Of a stretch of 64,000 bases of DNA, positions 50,741-59,793 are shown piece after piece (position 1 is the stretch's first letter; every line of letters starts with the position of its first letter). The stretch is taken from positions 18,061 through 82,060 of the forward strand of contig JAKARZ010000004.1 in the NCBI GenBank assembly GCA_021828405.1, read 5' to 3'. The position numbers were made by a program, and so were the translations under genes. This stretch comes from Bacillota bacterium. GTDB taxonomy: Bacteria; Bacillota_E; Sulfobacillia; Sulfobacillales; JAIMBI01. The notes under the pieces are model-generated. The model made no database searches and had not been told where the DNA came from. It was given only the letters and a program-made list of their open reading frames with translations.

Positions 50741-51598
50741 ATGACAGCGGATGAGGTCACAGCGCTTGCCCGCCGCTCCTGGCCGGATTGGCCCCTTCAC
50801 ACGATCACGCTGTTTTCCGATGATGGCTGGGATTGCCAGGTGTTTATCGTGGATGACGGCTGGTTGCTGCGCGTGCCACGGACGCCCCGAGCCCGGACGC
50901 ACCTGGGCTGGGAGATGCGCATGCTGGACCGGCTGGCGCCGCGACTGCCCGTCTTGGTTCCGCGGTATGTCTGGCGCGCCCCGTGGGGCGGCGTGTACCG
51001 GAGGTTGCCCGGGGCCGGGGACATCGCCCTCGGCGCGGAGGCCGGGGGCCGCGTGGGCCGGTTCCTTGCCGCCCTGCACGCCACCGCGCCCGATGCGGGC
51101 CACCTGGAGCGGCGACGGCGCGCGTGGCGGCGGCGCTTCGCCAGGCTCGGCCTCGAATTGGAGCGCCATATCTGGCCGCGGCTCGGCGCCGCGGCGTCCC
51201 AGCGCGCTCGCGCTTGGTACAGAGCCGCCCTCGCCCGCTGGGACGCCGGGGGTCCGGCCGTGGCGCTCATTCACGGCGACCTCGCGCCCGAGCACCTGCT
51301 GGCAGAGGCCGGGGAGGTGGTCGCGGTCATTGATTTTGGCGACATGACCTGGGGCGACCCCATGCTGGACTTCGCCGGGCTCGGGGCATTGGGGGCCGGG
51401 GCGCGGGCAGCCTACCCCCGGCCGGTCGATGAGGCTGCCGTCGCGTTTTACCAGCAACTGGCTCCGATCCACGGCGTGTTGCGGGCGCTTCGCCGCGGAG
51501 AACCCGCGGGCGTAGTGGACGCGAGCTTGGCCGCGTGGCCCCAACCCTCGGGTGAAGCGGGCGTGCTACCATCGGGCGGGGGGACGACGTGGACGTAG
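50741..51598 (+). CDS. Aminoglycoside-phosphotransferase-family (APH/kinase-fold) protein
   Basis: 285 residues from ATG 50741 (GGGAGG six bases upstream). The kinase-like fold has HGDLAPEHLLAE (catalytic Asp ~180) and VIDFGDMTWGDPMLDFAG (metal Asp ~196). The N-lobe nucleotide region has VDDGWLLRVPR (Arg where Lys is common). APH-fold proteins phosphorylate antibiotics, choline, homoserine or sugars, and the substrate here cannot be named. Its end overlaps the ychF start by ten bases, implying an operon. Confidence 0.83.
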   Translation: MTADEVTALARRSWPDWPLHTITLFSDDGWDCQVFIVDDGWLLRVPRTPRARTHLGWEMRMLDRLAPRLPVLVPRYVWRAPWGGVYRRLPGAGDIALGAEAGGRVGRFLAALHATAPDAGHLERRRRAWRRRFARLGLELERHIWPRLGAAASQRARAWYRAALARWDAGGPAVALIHGDLAPEHLLAEAGEVVAVIDFGDMTWGDPMLDFAGLGALGAGARAAYPRPVDEAAVAFYQQLAPIHGVLRALRRGEPAGVVDASLAAWPQPSGEAGVLPSGGGTTWT

Positions 51599-52656
51599 GC
51601 TTGGTGGGACTGCCCGGATCGGGCAAGACAACGGTATTCAACCTGCTGACGGGCCAAAAGGCGTCGGTGGCGGAATTTGGCGGGGGTCGGCCGGAATCGC
51701 ACCGGGCGCAGGCCCGGGTGCCGGACGACCGGCTCAGTGCGCTGGCCGACCTGTATCACCCGAAGAAGGTTACGCCGGCGACCATTCAGGTTGTCGACAT
51801 TCCCGGGCAGGCGCCGGGCGACGGCGACGGCCCCAACCGGCTCTTGGCCGATGTGCGGCCGGTGGACGCGCTGGTGCACATCATACGGGGATTTCCGAGC
51901 GCGCTGCGCGAGGCGCCCGATCCCGCCGCGGCGGCGGCGGACATGGAGCTGGAGCTGGCCCTGGCCGACTTGGACCTGCTGGAGCGCCGCCGCGAGCGGC
52001 TGACCCAAGGCAGGAAGGTGACCGCCGAAGCCAGGGCGGAGCTGCCGCTGGTGGAGCGTCTCATCGCGGTGCTCGAAGACGGGGGCCGCCTGGGCCAGGC
52101 ATCGCTCACGCCGCAGGAAGTGGCCGGAATGCGGGGATATCAATTCCTGACCCTGAAGCCGATGCTGTGGGTGGTGAATCTGTCCGACAAAGACCTGAAG
52201 AACCACGACTGGCCGGGACGCGACGCGCTGGTGGCCCTGGCGTCGAGCAAAGGGGTGGCGCTGGTGGAGATGGCGGGCCAGTTCGAATGGGAGCTTTCCG
52301 AGCTGGACCCCGAGGAGCAGGCGCTCTTTCTCGCGGAAGTGGGCCTTGAGGCTTCGGGCATGGCCCGCCTGGCGCAGGCCATCTACCGACAATTGGGCCT
52401 GGTGTCTTTCTTGACCGCCGGCGAGGACGAGGTGCGGGCGTGGCCGATTCCCGCAGGGACCACGGCCCGGGCCGCCGCCGGCAAGATTCACTCGGATATT
52501 GAGCGGGGCTTCATACGGGCCGAGGTGGTGCCATTTGTGGCGCTGGGTGAGCATCGGTCGCTGGCGGCGGCCCGGGAGCACGGGCTGGTGCGGATGGAGG
52601 GGCGCGATTACGTGATGGCGGATGGAGACGTGGTGAACTTTCGATTCAACGTGTAG
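51589..52656 (+). CDS. ychF: YchF-family translation-associated ATPase
   Basis: 355 residues, an Obg-related P-loop NTPase that binds ribosomes and prefers ATP. It has GLPGSGKTTVFNLLTG (Walker A, ~5-20), VVDIPGQAPG (switch II/G3), VVNLSDKD in place of the GTP-specific NKxD (as expected for ATP use), a coiled helical insert (~130-200) and a C-terminal TGS-like domain (FLTAGEDEVRAWPI to MADGDVVNFRFNV). GTG 51589 overlaps the previous gene. It is a conserved housekeeping gene, sometimes linked to oxidative-stress control. Confidence 0.93.
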   Translation: MDVGLVGLPGSGKTTVFNLLTGQKASVAEFGGGRPESHRAQARVPDDRLSALADLYHPKKVTPATIQVVDIPGQAPGDGDGPNRLLADVRPVDALVHIIRGFPSALREAPDPAAAAADMELELALADLDLLERRRERLTQGRKVTAEARAELPLVERLIAVLEDGGRLGQASLTPQEVAGMRGYQFLTLKPMLWVVNLSDKDLKNHDWPGRDALVALASSKGVALVEMAGQFEWELSELDPEEQALFLAEVGLEASGMARLAQAIYRQLGLVSFLTAGEDEVRAWPIPAGTTARAAAGKIHSDIERGFIRAEVVPFVALGEHRSLAAAREHGLVRMEGRDYVMADGDVVNFRFNV

Positions 52657-52688
52657 ATCCTGTGCAGAGGCGGGAGGCGGTTGGGGAC

Positions 52689-53999
52689 GTGACGAAGAAC
52701 GTGGTTATCACGGAGGGGGTACCGTATGCGGACGACCCCTGGGGCACCCGGGCGCGCGCTCTGATGCCGGGTGGGGTCTCGAGCCCGGTGCGATCGTTTC
52801 GGGGTGTGGGGGGCGAGCCGTTTTTCGTCGATCGGGGTGAGGGGCCTTATCTGGTGGACGTGGGAGGCCGCCGGCTCATCGATTTGGTGATGAGCTACGG
52901 CCCCCTGATTTTAGGGCATGCCGCGGCTCCGGTGGTGGCGGCCGCCACGCGGGCCGTGGCCCACGGCCTCTCGTTCGGTGCCCCGTCGCCGCGGGAGGTG
53001 TTGCTGGCGGAGCGCATCACGGGGGCCATGCCCGCGGTCGAAAAGCTTCGCTTCGTCAATTCGGGCACCGAAGCCACCATGTCGGCCCTGCGCGTGGCCC
53101 GGGCGGCCACCGGCCGCCGACTGGTCGTGAAGTTCAGTGGTTGCTACCACGGCCATCACGACTCGCTGCTGATCCGGGCGGGGTCGGGCGCGGCCGCCCT
53201 GGGCGTGCCCGACTCCGCGGGCGTGCCGGCGGAGTGGGCGGCTCTCACGGTGTCGGTGCCCTACAATGACACCGACGCCGTCACGCAATTGTTTCACGAT
53301 CGCGGGTCGGAGATTGCCGCGGTGATCGTGGAGCCGGTGGCGGGGAACATGGGGACCGTGCTGCCGGTGCCGGGGTTTTTGGAGGCCCTGCGCTCGCTCA
53401 CCCAGGCGGCTGGGGCGCTGCTGGTGTTTGACGAGGTGATGACCGGTTTCCGCGTGGGGTGGGGCGGTGCGCAGGGATGGGGGGACATCACCCCGGACCT
53501 GACCTGCCTGGCCAAGGTGATTGGCGCCGGGATGCCCGTGGGCGCGTACGGCGGCCGCCGCGAGCTCATGAACCTGGTGGCGCCTGAGGGGCCGGTGTAC
53601 CAGGCCGGCACCTTATCGGGGAACCCGGTGGCGATGGCGGCGGGGCTGGCTCAGCTGGACACCATCGGCGGGCCAGCCTTTTACGAGGATCTGGCGGCCA
53701 GCACGGCATCCCTCGCCAAGGGACTTGAGGCTCGGGCGGCCCGACGCCGCGTGCCCGCAGTGGCGCCGCACGTGGGCGGCATGATGACGCTGTTTTTTGC
53801 CGCGCGGGCGCCGCGCAGCATGGCCGAGAGCGAGGCGGCGGACCGCGACCGGTTTCGCCGTTTCTTCCACGGCATGCTGGCGGAAGGCGTGTTCTGGCCG
53901 CCGTCGCCTTTCGAGACCGCGTTTGTGTCCCAGGCGCACACCGCGGACGTTATCGACCGGGTGCTCGCGGCGGCGGACCGGGTGCTGGCCGGGCTGTAG
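52689..53999 (+). CDS. hemL: Glutamate-1-semialdehyde 2,1-aminomutase
   Basis: About 436 residues from GTG 52689 (an upstream GTG at 52662 is possible). A class III PLP aminotransferase that makes 5-aminolevulinate for heme from glutamate semialdehyde. Typical parts are PGGVSSPVRSF near the start, FVNSGTEATMSALRVARAATGR (~105-126), YHGHHDSLLI, VFDEVMTGFRV (PLP Asp) and TCLAKVIGAGMPVGAYGG (PLP lysine ~268). The length is family-normal. The other heme genes are not in this window. Its end overlaps the convergent L,D-transpeptidase tail by 50 bases. Confidence 0.94.
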   Translation: MTKNVVITEGVPYADDPWGTRARALMPGGVSSPVRSFRGVGGEPFFVDRGEGPYLVDVGGRRLIDLVMSYGPLILGHAAAPVVAAATRAVAHGLSFGAPSPREVLLAERITGAMPAVEKLRFVNSGTEATMSALRVARAATGRRLVVKFSGCYHGHHDSLLIRAGSGAAALGVPDSAGVPAEWAALTVSVPYNDTDAVTQLFHDRGSEIAAVIVEPVAGNMGTVLPVPGFLEALRSLTQAAGALLVFDEVMTGFRVGWGGAQGWGDITPDLTCLAKVIGAGMPVGAYGGRRELMNLVAPEGPVYQAGTLSGNPVAMAAGLAQLDTIGGPAFYEDLAASTASLAKGLEARAARRRVPAVAPHVGGMMTLFFAARAPRSMAESEAADRDRFRRFFHGMLAEGVFWPPSPFETAFVSQAHTADVIDRVLAAADRVLAGL

Positions 54000-54867
54000 C
54001 ATCGGAGGCCGGCAGCCCGCGCGGCGGTCGGGGGTAGCGCAGGAGCCGCGTGTGGGGCGGTGTGGTGCCCTCGATGATGACCGGGGTGCCAAGGTGCGCA
54101 AAGTTCCACAGCCAGCCCGCATCCTCGGGTACGCCGGCGGGGTGGGGATTGCCGACGCGGGTGGAAAGCTGGATGCAGCCGTGGCTGTGGGGCACGCCAA
54201 ACTGATGTGCCCAGTAGGCGCCATGAATCGCGACGCCCCGGTAGACGTACTGCGCATACGGGACGTGCGCCACATGGTAGGCGCCGGGCTCACCGGGCCG
54301 CCCGTCGCTCATGTCGCCGAGGCGGACGCGCCGCCAGATGTAAAAGTGGCCCGTGGGCGTGGGATACTCCGGGGTGACCCCGCTGGAAATGGGCAGTGTG
54401 GCCACCAGGCGGCTTCCCTCGTACGCCTGGAGCACCTGGAGGGTGAGGTTCACGACCACCGTGCGGCTGTCGTCGGTTCGGATGGCATCGGTGGCGGTGG
54501 CCACCACCGGCAGGCCGGGAAAGAGTTGGGCAACTTGGACGTGCACGGCGATGCGCGCGCGGCCGGGCCACTGGGTGGCCGGGTGAATCTGATACACGTC
54601 TTGGCTGAGGCGGGTGAGGTGCCAGGGCACCGTGGGGCTAACGCGCACCGCGCGGTAAACCTGGCGCGGCCTTGCCGGCCAGGGCAGCGTGAGCGTGATG
54701 GGTTCATCCACGCCCACGACGCCCCGGGACTGTGGCGCGAGGTGCACCACGGCGGGGCCGGGCGCCGGGGACCGACCGATGGCCGGCAGCTGCCGCCAGA
54801 ACAGCCAGGCCGCCACGAGCGAGAGCGCCAGGAAGAGCGTCCCGTGCCAGTACGTCCGAGTGCGCAT
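53950..54867 (-). CDS. L,D-transpeptidase (YkuD domain)
   Basis: 305 residues from ATG 54867 (GGAGG 11 bases upstream). An N-terminal signal-anchor (TLFLALSLVAAWLFW) leads to an extracytoplasmic beta domain, then the YkuD catalytic domain (~140-275). Its catalytic block is AIHGAYWAHQFGVPHSHGCIQL (His..Ser-His-Gly-Cys, nucleophile Cys ~247). It cross-links peptidoglycan at the third residue, giving lysozyme- or beta-lactam-tolerant wall. Its Pro/Ala-rich tail overlaps hemL antisense by 50 bases; both reading frames look real. Confidence 0.88.
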   Translation of the reverse strand: MRTRTYWHGTLFLALSLVAAWLFWRQLPAIGRSPAPGPAVVHLAPQSRGVVGVDEPITLTLPWPARPRQVYRAVRVSPTVPWHLTRLSQDVYQIHPATQWPGRARIAVHVQVAQLFPGLPVVATATDAIRTDDSRTVVVNLTLQVLQAYEGSRLVATLPISSGVTPEYPTPTGHFYIWRRVRLGDMSDGRPGEPGAYHVAHVPYAQYVYRGVAIHGAYWAHQFGVPHSHGCIQLSTRVGNPHPAGVPEDAGWLWNFAHLGTPVIIEGTTPPHTRLLRYPRPPRGLPASDATARPAPGPPPRAPGR

Positions 54868-54934
54868 GAATCTGTTATCCTCCAACCAGTTGCGCCACAA
54901 CGGCGGCTCGGCCGCCGACGGGAGGCTTTAAGGC

Positions 54935-55219
54935 ATGACGGAGCCACAGTCCCCTTTAGACCCGAGCAGTCCCGCGGACAGCATTCCCATCACCGTGCTA
55001 TTTTTCTCATTTGCCGCCGAGCGGGTGGGGGCGCACCGCGTTTCTCGTGCCGTGCCGCGCCACACCACCGTGGGCGCGCTGTTTGCGGAGTACGCGGCAC
55101 AATTGGGAGCCGGGGCGGACCGGTTCTTGTTTTCCGTGAACGAAGCGTGGGCGCCCCGGACGCGCGAGCTTGGGGCCGGTGACGTGGTGGCCATCATCCC
55201 CCCGGTGGCGGGAGGTTAG
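54935..55219 (+). CDS. moaD: Molybdopterin synthase small subunit
   Basis: 94 residues with the ubiquitin-like fold and the essential C-terminal Gly-Gly (VVAIIPPVAGG), which is thiocarboxylated to donate sulfur. The first strand ITVLFFSFAAERVGAHR is MoaD-like. It precedes moaE by four bases, so the two subunits are co-translated. The other molybdenum cofactor genes are elsewhere. Confidence 0.9.
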   Translation: MTEPQSPLDPSSPADSIPITVLFFSFAAERVGAHRVSRAVPRHTTVGALFAEYAAQLGAGADRFLFSVNEAWAPRTRELGAGDVVAIIPPVAGG

Positions 55220-55223
55220 CCCG

Positions 55224-55670
55224 ATGAGCGCCGAGGCGGCAGCGTGGTATCACGTGGGACCGGAGCCGATTCACGTGGCGGAACTGGTGGCGCGCCTGGC
55301 GGATCCCGCTGCCGGCGGCCAGGCCCTGTTCATCGGCGTGGTGCGCCAGGAATTAATGGGGCGGCCCGCCGTGGGCCTGGAGTATGAAGCCTACACGCCG
55401 CTCGCGCTGGCCGAGTTTCGGCGCATCGGGTCCGGGCTGCTGGAGGAATTCGGCCTTTGCCGGCTGGTAATCGTGCATCGCGTGGGGCGCCTCATGGTCG
55501 GCGAGGCCAGCGTGTTTGTCGGAGCGTCCGCGCCCCACCGGCCGGAGGCGTTTGATGCCTGCCGGGCGGGCATCGACCGGGTGAAATCCCGGTCGCCCAT
55601 CTTCAAGGCGGAGCTGTGGGCCGACGGGTCGCGCCGGTGGCATGGCGCGCCCGATGGGCCCGACGCTTAA
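55224..55670 (+). CDS. moaE: Molybdopterin synthase catalytic subunit
   Basis: 148 residues from ATG 55224 (GGAGG eight bases upstream). MoaE signatures are GQALFIGVVRQELMGRPAVGLEYEAY in pieces (the usual GVVR then LEYEAY), VHRVGRLMVGEASVFVG, and KSRSPIFKAELWADG with the catalytic lysines. Together with MoaD it inserts the dithiolene sulfurs into precursor Z. The stop codon lies inside a 20-base perfect palindrome. Confidence 0.92.
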   Translation: MSAEAAAWYHVGPEPIHVAELVARLADPAAGGQALFIGVVRQELMGRPAVGLEYEAYTPLALAEFRRIGSGLLEEFGLCRLVIVHRVGRLMVGEASVFVGASAPHRPEAFDACRAGIDRVKSRSPIFKAELWADGSRRWHGAPDGPDA

Positions 55671-55678
55671 GCGTCGGG
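55659..55678. repeat. 20-base perfect palindrome over the moaE stop
   Basis: CCCGACGCTTAAGCGTCGGG; the central TTAAG includes the stop codon. It may fold in the mRNA end. It lies 12 bases before the opposing terminator. Confidence 0.5.
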
Positions 55679-55689
55679 GCTCGGGCGCA

Positions 55690-55721
55690 TAAAAAAAACG
55701 GGAGGGAATGACCCCTCCCGC
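55690..55721 (-). terminator. Intrinsic terminator of the transglycosylase gene
   Basis: On the minus strand CGGGAGGG, a short loop, CCCTCCCG and then eight T: a canonical factor-independent terminator ten bases after the gene end. Confidence 0.88.
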
Positions 55722-55731
55722 AGTCGTCGGG

Positions 55732-56982
55732 TCAGGGAGCCCACTGTGAGTACTGCAGGTACAGCGCCTCGATGTTGGCCACATACTGATGGACCGAGGC
55801 ACCCCAGGACTGAGCGAAGAGCCCGGCCAGGCTTCCGTAAGCCGTGACACTGCCGGGCCCGGCGTTGTAGCCGGCCAGCGCCTCGCTGAGAAACGTGTTG
55901 CTGTTGCCCGGCGGCACGGCTAGTGAGGGATCGACGCGGGCCGAGGCGCCATAGCCGCCGAAATAGTCCAGCAGATACCGGAGTTCAAAGCACCCAATGA
56001 GCAGGTTGTCCTCGGCGTTGTACAGCGCCGAGGGCGCAAGGCCCAGCTCCGCTTCGATCGGGCCGGCCGTGCCCGGCTCCACCTGCATCAAGCCCACGGC
56101 GCCCGTGGGGCTCACCGCGTGCTGATTGCCGCCGGATTCCTCTGTAATGACGCCAATAACCAGGGCGGGCGGTATGCCGCCGCCGAGCTGGTTCGTGGCC
56201 GACTGCACCAGCGGGTAGAGCGCCGTGAAAAGCTGGTGCTGGCTCAGGTAGCCCCCCGTGAACTGCGCCAACAGCGCTTGAATCTGGTTGACGATGCTAG
56301 TGAGCTGGGCCTTCAGCTGGCTAATGTATGCTGCCTGCTGCTGCTCTTGGCTGTTGAGGCTGATGACCAAGGCCCCGGCGCTGGCCGCGGCCGCCTGCTC
56401 CGCGTTGGTGGCGACCACGGCCTGCTGCTGCAGCGCCATCAGGTCGTTTTTCTGGGAGACCAATTCGGCCTGCTTCTGGTGCATCAGCGCGTCTTGGGCC
56501 TTGATCTGGTCCACTAGGTTGCTGGCCATGGCGGCCACCTGGCTCAGCATGTAGAGACGGCTCAAAAAGTCGGAAAACGACTTGGCTCCCAAAATGACAT
56601 CCAGGTACCCCACCGCGCCATGCTCTTCCATCAAGCGCACCTGCGCTGTCAGGAGAGACGCTTCGTAATGCAGATGGCGATCGATGCTCATGATTTCGTT
56701 CTGCGTGGTGGTGAGCTGGGCTTGGGTGGACTGAATTTCGCCGTCGAGCGCTGCCACGCGCGCGCGATCCTGGGCCACCTGCTGGTTTATCTGCTGGATG
56801 CGGGACTGGGTCGCCAAAATGGAGTTCTGCGTCGCTTGCAACTGGCTCTGCTCCGAATTTAGCTGCTGCGACGTCAGGTGCTGCTGCTGCTCCAACTGCT
56901 GAAGCGTCGCCGCGTGCGCCGCCGCCAGTGGCCCAACCGCCAGCAACATCGCCGCGCACACTCCCGGCCAGAATCGATGCAT
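55732..56982 (-). CDS. PcsB-like coiled coil with C-terminal lytic transglycosylase (SLT) domain
   Basis: 416 residues from ATG 56982. The signal peptide (~1-24, ending AHAA) leads into a long Gln-rich coiled coil (~25-240) like that of PcsB/CwlO hydrolases, which are controlled through FtsEX. The SLT domain (~270-400) has ITEESGGNQHAVSPTGAVGLMQV (catalytic Glu) and LAGYNAGPGSV. It cleaves peptidoglycan glycan strands. PcsB-type coiled coils normally carry CHAP or NlpC/P60 peptidases, so the SLT pairing is less common. It is transcribed alone, with its own terminator. Confidence 0.87.
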   Translation of the reverse strand: MHRFWPGVCAAMLLAVGPLAAAHAATLQQLEQQQHLTSQQLNSEQSQLQATQNSILATQSRIQQINQQVAQDRARVAALDGEIQSTQAQLTTTQNEIMSIDRHLHYEASLLTAQVRLMEEHGAVGYLDVILGAKSFSDFLSRLYMLSQVAAMASNLVDQIKAQDALMHQKQAELVSQKNDLMALQQQAVVATNAEQAAAASAGALVISLNSQEQQQAAYISQLKAQLTSIVNQIQALLAQFTGGYLSQHQLFTALYPLVQSATNQLGGGIPPALVIGVITEESGGNQHAVSPTGAVGLMQVEPGTAGPIEAELGLAPSALYNAEDNLLIGCFELRYLLDYFGGYGASARVDPSLAVPPGNSNTFLSEALAGYNAGPGSVTAYGSLAGLFAQSWGASVHQYVANIEALYLQYSQWAP

Positions 56983-57203
56983 GCCACACCCCCGTTGTCG
57001 GACCGTCAGGCACGAACGGCTTACCAGGTTCGACATCGCACAGGAGATTCCTTGTATGGGACGCAAATTTGTGGTCGGGTAGGCGGAGAGCGGAGGCGCA
57101 TTGCGCGGGCGGCCGCCGGGGCAGGTGCCGCCTCTTGTGCGGCGCGCCGCCGCTCTGATAAAATAAACGGCGACTCACGCGGCGCATCGGAAGAGGTGAG
57201 AGG

Positions 57204-57407
57204 TTGAAGCCAGAAATTCATCCCAAGTATCAGCGCACCACCATCACGTGCTCCTGTGGCGCGGTGTACGAGGTAGGATCGACGCGGGAAAACCTGCGCA
57301 TCGAGGTTTGTGGCAAGTGTCATCCAGTCTATACGGGTGGCAGCCAGCGGCTGATCGATACGGGCGGGCGCGTAGAGCGCTTCAAGCGCAAATACGGCAT
57401 GAAGTAA
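57204..57407 (+). CDS. rpmE: Ribosomal protein L31 (zinc-binding form)
   Basis: 67 residues. The four zinc cysteines are present as [12 protein letters not shown] and [12 protein letters not shown] (CxC and CxxC), i.e. the C+ form. [21 protein letters not shown] is the standard C-terminal part. It starts with TTG at 57204 behind AGGTGAGAGG. It heads the conserved rpmE-prfA-prmC block and has its own terminator. Confidence 0.97.
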   Translation: MKPEIHPKYQRTTITCSCGAVYEVGSTRENLRIEVCGKCHPVYTGGSQRLIDTGGRVERFKRKYGMK

Positions 57408-57430
57408 ACAGAGCCTCGGCTCTGTTTTTC
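57408..57430 (+). terminator. Intrinsic terminator after rpmE
   Basis: ACAGAGC-CTCG-GCTCTGT followed by TTTTTC, beginning right at the rpmE stop. Confidence 0.9.
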
Positions 57431-57534
57431 TTTCCGGTCCGGTGGTGCCGTGGAAATGGAGCAAGCATGAGACGCGAATGCACCGAGCGGCGGCAATTGG
57501 GACGGGGCGACCCGAGTAGCGGAGGGGCGAGGCG

Positions 57535-58611
57535 ATGGACAGCCGCATGACGGGGCGCCTGGAACAGCTGACGGCGCGCGGACACCATTTGGAGGTCGAA
57601 CTGTCCCGTCCGGAGGTGGTATCGGACCCGGCGATGGCGCGGCGCTTGGGCAAGGAGTTGGCCCGCCTGGCGCCCGTGCTGGCGCGGTTTGCCCAGTATC
57701 AGGAGGGCCGGCGGACCGAGGATGAACTGCGCCGCCTGATGCGGGAAGACCCCGAGCTCCGCGCGCTGGCGGAGGCGGAACTGGATACCGTGCGCAGTGA
57801 CTTAGCCCGGCTTGAGTCGCAGTTGGCGGACGATCTGCTCCCGCGCGACATCAACGACGACCGAAACGTCATCGTCGAGGTCCGAGCCGGCACGGGCGGC
57901 GACGAAGCCGCGCTGTTCGCGGCCGACCTATTGCGCATGTACCTTCGATTTGCCGAGCGGGAGGGCTGGCGGGTTGAGCTGCTGTCGGAGAGCCCGACGG
58001 ACATCGGGGGCTTCAAGGAGGTTGTTGTCCTCATCGAAGGGGAGGGCGCCTACAGCCGCCTCAAGTTTGAGAGTGGCGTGCACCGGGTGCAACGCGTGCC
58101 ATCCACTGAGGCCCAGGGGCGGATCCACACATCGGCGGCGACGGTCGCGGTGATGCCCGAGGCGGAAGAGGTGGATATGGCCATCGACCCCGAAGATTTG
58201 AAAATTGAAACCATGCGGGCTGGGGGTGCGGGCGGCCAGCACGTCAACAAGACCGAATCGGCGGTGCGCATCACACACCTTCCCACCGGACTTTCCGTGC
58301 ACGCCCAGGATGAGCGGTCCCAGCACAAAAATCGAGATAAGGCCATGCGGATTCTGCTCGCCCGTGTGCAGGATCTGCGCACCCAGGCCCAGGCCTCCGA
58401 GCAGGCGTCCGCGCGGCGGGCGCTGGTGGGGAGCGGGGACCGCTCGGAACGGATTCGCACCTATAATTTTCCGCAGAATCGCGTCACCGACCACCGCATC
58501 GGCCTCACCCTCCACCGCTTGGAGGCTGTGCTGGACGGGGACCTTACCGAGCTTTTGGCCGCATTGGCGGCAGCGGCGGACCAGGCGCGGCTGGCTCGGC
58601 CGGTGTCGTGA
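57535..58611 (+). CDS. prfA: Peptide chain release factor 1
   Basis: 358 residues, the usual RF1 length. It reads UAA/UAG; the tripeptide region appears as [23 protein letters not shown]. Domain 3 has [19 protein letters not shown], with the GGQ that triggers peptidyl-tRNA hydrolysis (~residues 231-233). ATG 57535 follows GGAGGGGCGAGG. Its stop overlaps the prmC start; PrmC methylates the Gln of this GGQ. Confidence 0.97.
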   Translation: MDSRMTGRLEQLTARGHHLEVELSRPEVVSDPAMARRLGKELARLAPVLARFAQYQEGRRTEDELRRLMREDPELRALAEAELDTVRSDLARLESQLADDLLPRDINDDRNVIVEVRAGTGGDEAALFAADLLRMYLRFAEREGWRVELLSESPTDIGGFKEVVVLIEGEGAYSRLKFESGVHRVQRVPSTEAQGRIHTSAATVAVMPEAEEVDMAIDPEDLKIETMRAGGAGGQHVNKTESAVRITHLPTGLSVHAQDERSQHKNRDKAMRILLARVQDLRTQAQASEQASARRALVGSGDRSERIRTYNFPQNRVTDHRIGLTLHRLEAVLDGDLTELLAALAAAADQARLARPVS

Positions 58612-59441
58612 TGACCCTTGTGGATGCATGGGACGCCGTGCGCACGCAGTTGGCGCGGGCGGGGGTCCCCGACCCGGAGCGGGAGACGCCCCTGTTGCTG
58701 GCCGCCGCGCTGGGCATCCCGAAGGAAGCGCTGTACCGCGACCGGCCCGACGTCGACGCGGCCGCGTGGGCGCGCCTGGACGCGTGGGCCGCGAGGCGAG
58801 CGCAGCGGGAGCCGATGGCGTACGTTTTGGGCCACCAGGAGTTTTTTGGGCTGGACCTCGTGGTCACGCCTCGGGTGCTGGTGCCGCGGCCCGCCACCGA
58901 AACCCTGGTGGAGACAGCGCTCCGGGAGATTCCGGCCCGCGAGGGCCGCGTGGTGGACGTGGGGGTGGGCTCCGGGGCGGTGGCGGTGGCGCTGGCCCGC
59001 TATGGATTTGCTGGCTGGCGGGTGGAGGGCGTGGATTCGGACCTGCAGGCGCTGGCGCTGGCCAAAGCCAATCGGGAGCGGGTGGGCGTCAGTACCCGAT
59101 TCTACCCCTCGGATCTGCTGGCGCAGGTTGAGGGCGGGCTCTTGGCCGTGGTGGCGAACTTGCCCTACGTGGGCCAGGCCGACGCCGTGGACCCGGAGGT
59201 GCGCTTCGAACCTTCGCGGGCGGTGTTTGGGGGAGCCCGCGGGCCGGAACTCATCCTGCGCCTTGTGGGGCAACTCCAGGGTAAGCTGGCCCCCGGCGGG
59301 CATGCGCTGCTGGAGGTGGGGGCGGGCCAGGCCGTCGAGGTGGCCGAGGCCCTGGCCGAGGCCGGCCTCACGGTGGCGCCGCCCGTGTCCGACGCCAGCG
59401 GCATCGCGCGGGTGGTATGGGGGAGGTGGGGACGTGCATGA
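58608..59441 (+). CDS. prmC: Release factor glutamine methyltransferase
   Basis: 277 residues (GTG 58608 or ATG 58611), overlapping prfA. An N-terminal helical domain contains [32 protein letters not shown]; the SAM pocket is [19 protein letters not shown]. The substrate-binding motif reads NLPY (residues VVANLPYVG) instead of the standard NPPY, a conservative but notable change. It methylates the GGQ glutamine of release factors. Confidence 0.93.
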   Translation: MMTLVDAWDAVRTQLARAGVPDPERETPLLLAAALGIPKEALYRDRPDVDAAAWARLDAWAARRAQREPMAYVLGHQEFFGLDLVVTPRVLVPRPATETLVETALREIPAREGRVVDVGVGSGAVAVALARYGFAGWRVEGVDSDLQALALAKANRERVGVSTRFYPSDLLAQVEGGLLAVVANLPYVGQADAVDPEVRFEPSRAVFGGARGPELILRLVGQLQGKLAPGGHALLEVGAGQAVEVAEALAEAGLTVAPPVSDASGIARVVWGRWGRA

Positions 59442-59790
59442 CGGGGCGCTCGCCCCGGACACCATCACGGTGCCCGAGGTGGTGGAGCGGCTCGGGCGCG
59501 GACTGCCTACGGTGCTGATTGACGTACGCTTTGCCAAGATCGGCGACGTGCCGGGTTCGGTGGCGGTGCCGGTCACGGATTTGGAGGATGACCCCCGAGA
59601 CTGGGACCCCCAGGCGCTCTTGATTGTCTTTTGCCAGCATGGGCACGGCGCCAGCGAGTACGCGCAGGAAGTGCTGCGCGAGCAGGGCTATGATCAGGTG
59701 GCGCGCCTGACGGGCGGCGTGGATGCCTGGCTGCAGTTTCACCACCGGCCCGTGGGGAAGGAGGCGGCGACCGACCCGGGGCGCCCATAA
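59434..59790 (+). CDS. Single-domain rhodanese-like protein
   Basis: 118 residues from GTG 59434, with GGAGG seven bases upstream, overlapping prmC by eight bases. The rhodanese fold has VLIDVRFAKIGDVPGSVAVPV and the active loop FCQHGHGASEYAQEVL (persulfide Cys ~66). The loop lacks the usual Arg at the end of CxxGxR. It is probably a sulfur carrier or transferase. It is embedded in the release-factor operon. Confidence 0.85.
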   Translation: MHDGALAPDTITVPEVVERLGRGLPTVLIDVRFAKIGDVPGSVAVPVTDLEDDPRDWDPQALLIVFCQHGHGASEYAQEVLREQGYDQVARLTGGVDAWLQFHHRPVGKEAATDPGRP

Positions 59791-59793
59791 TTC

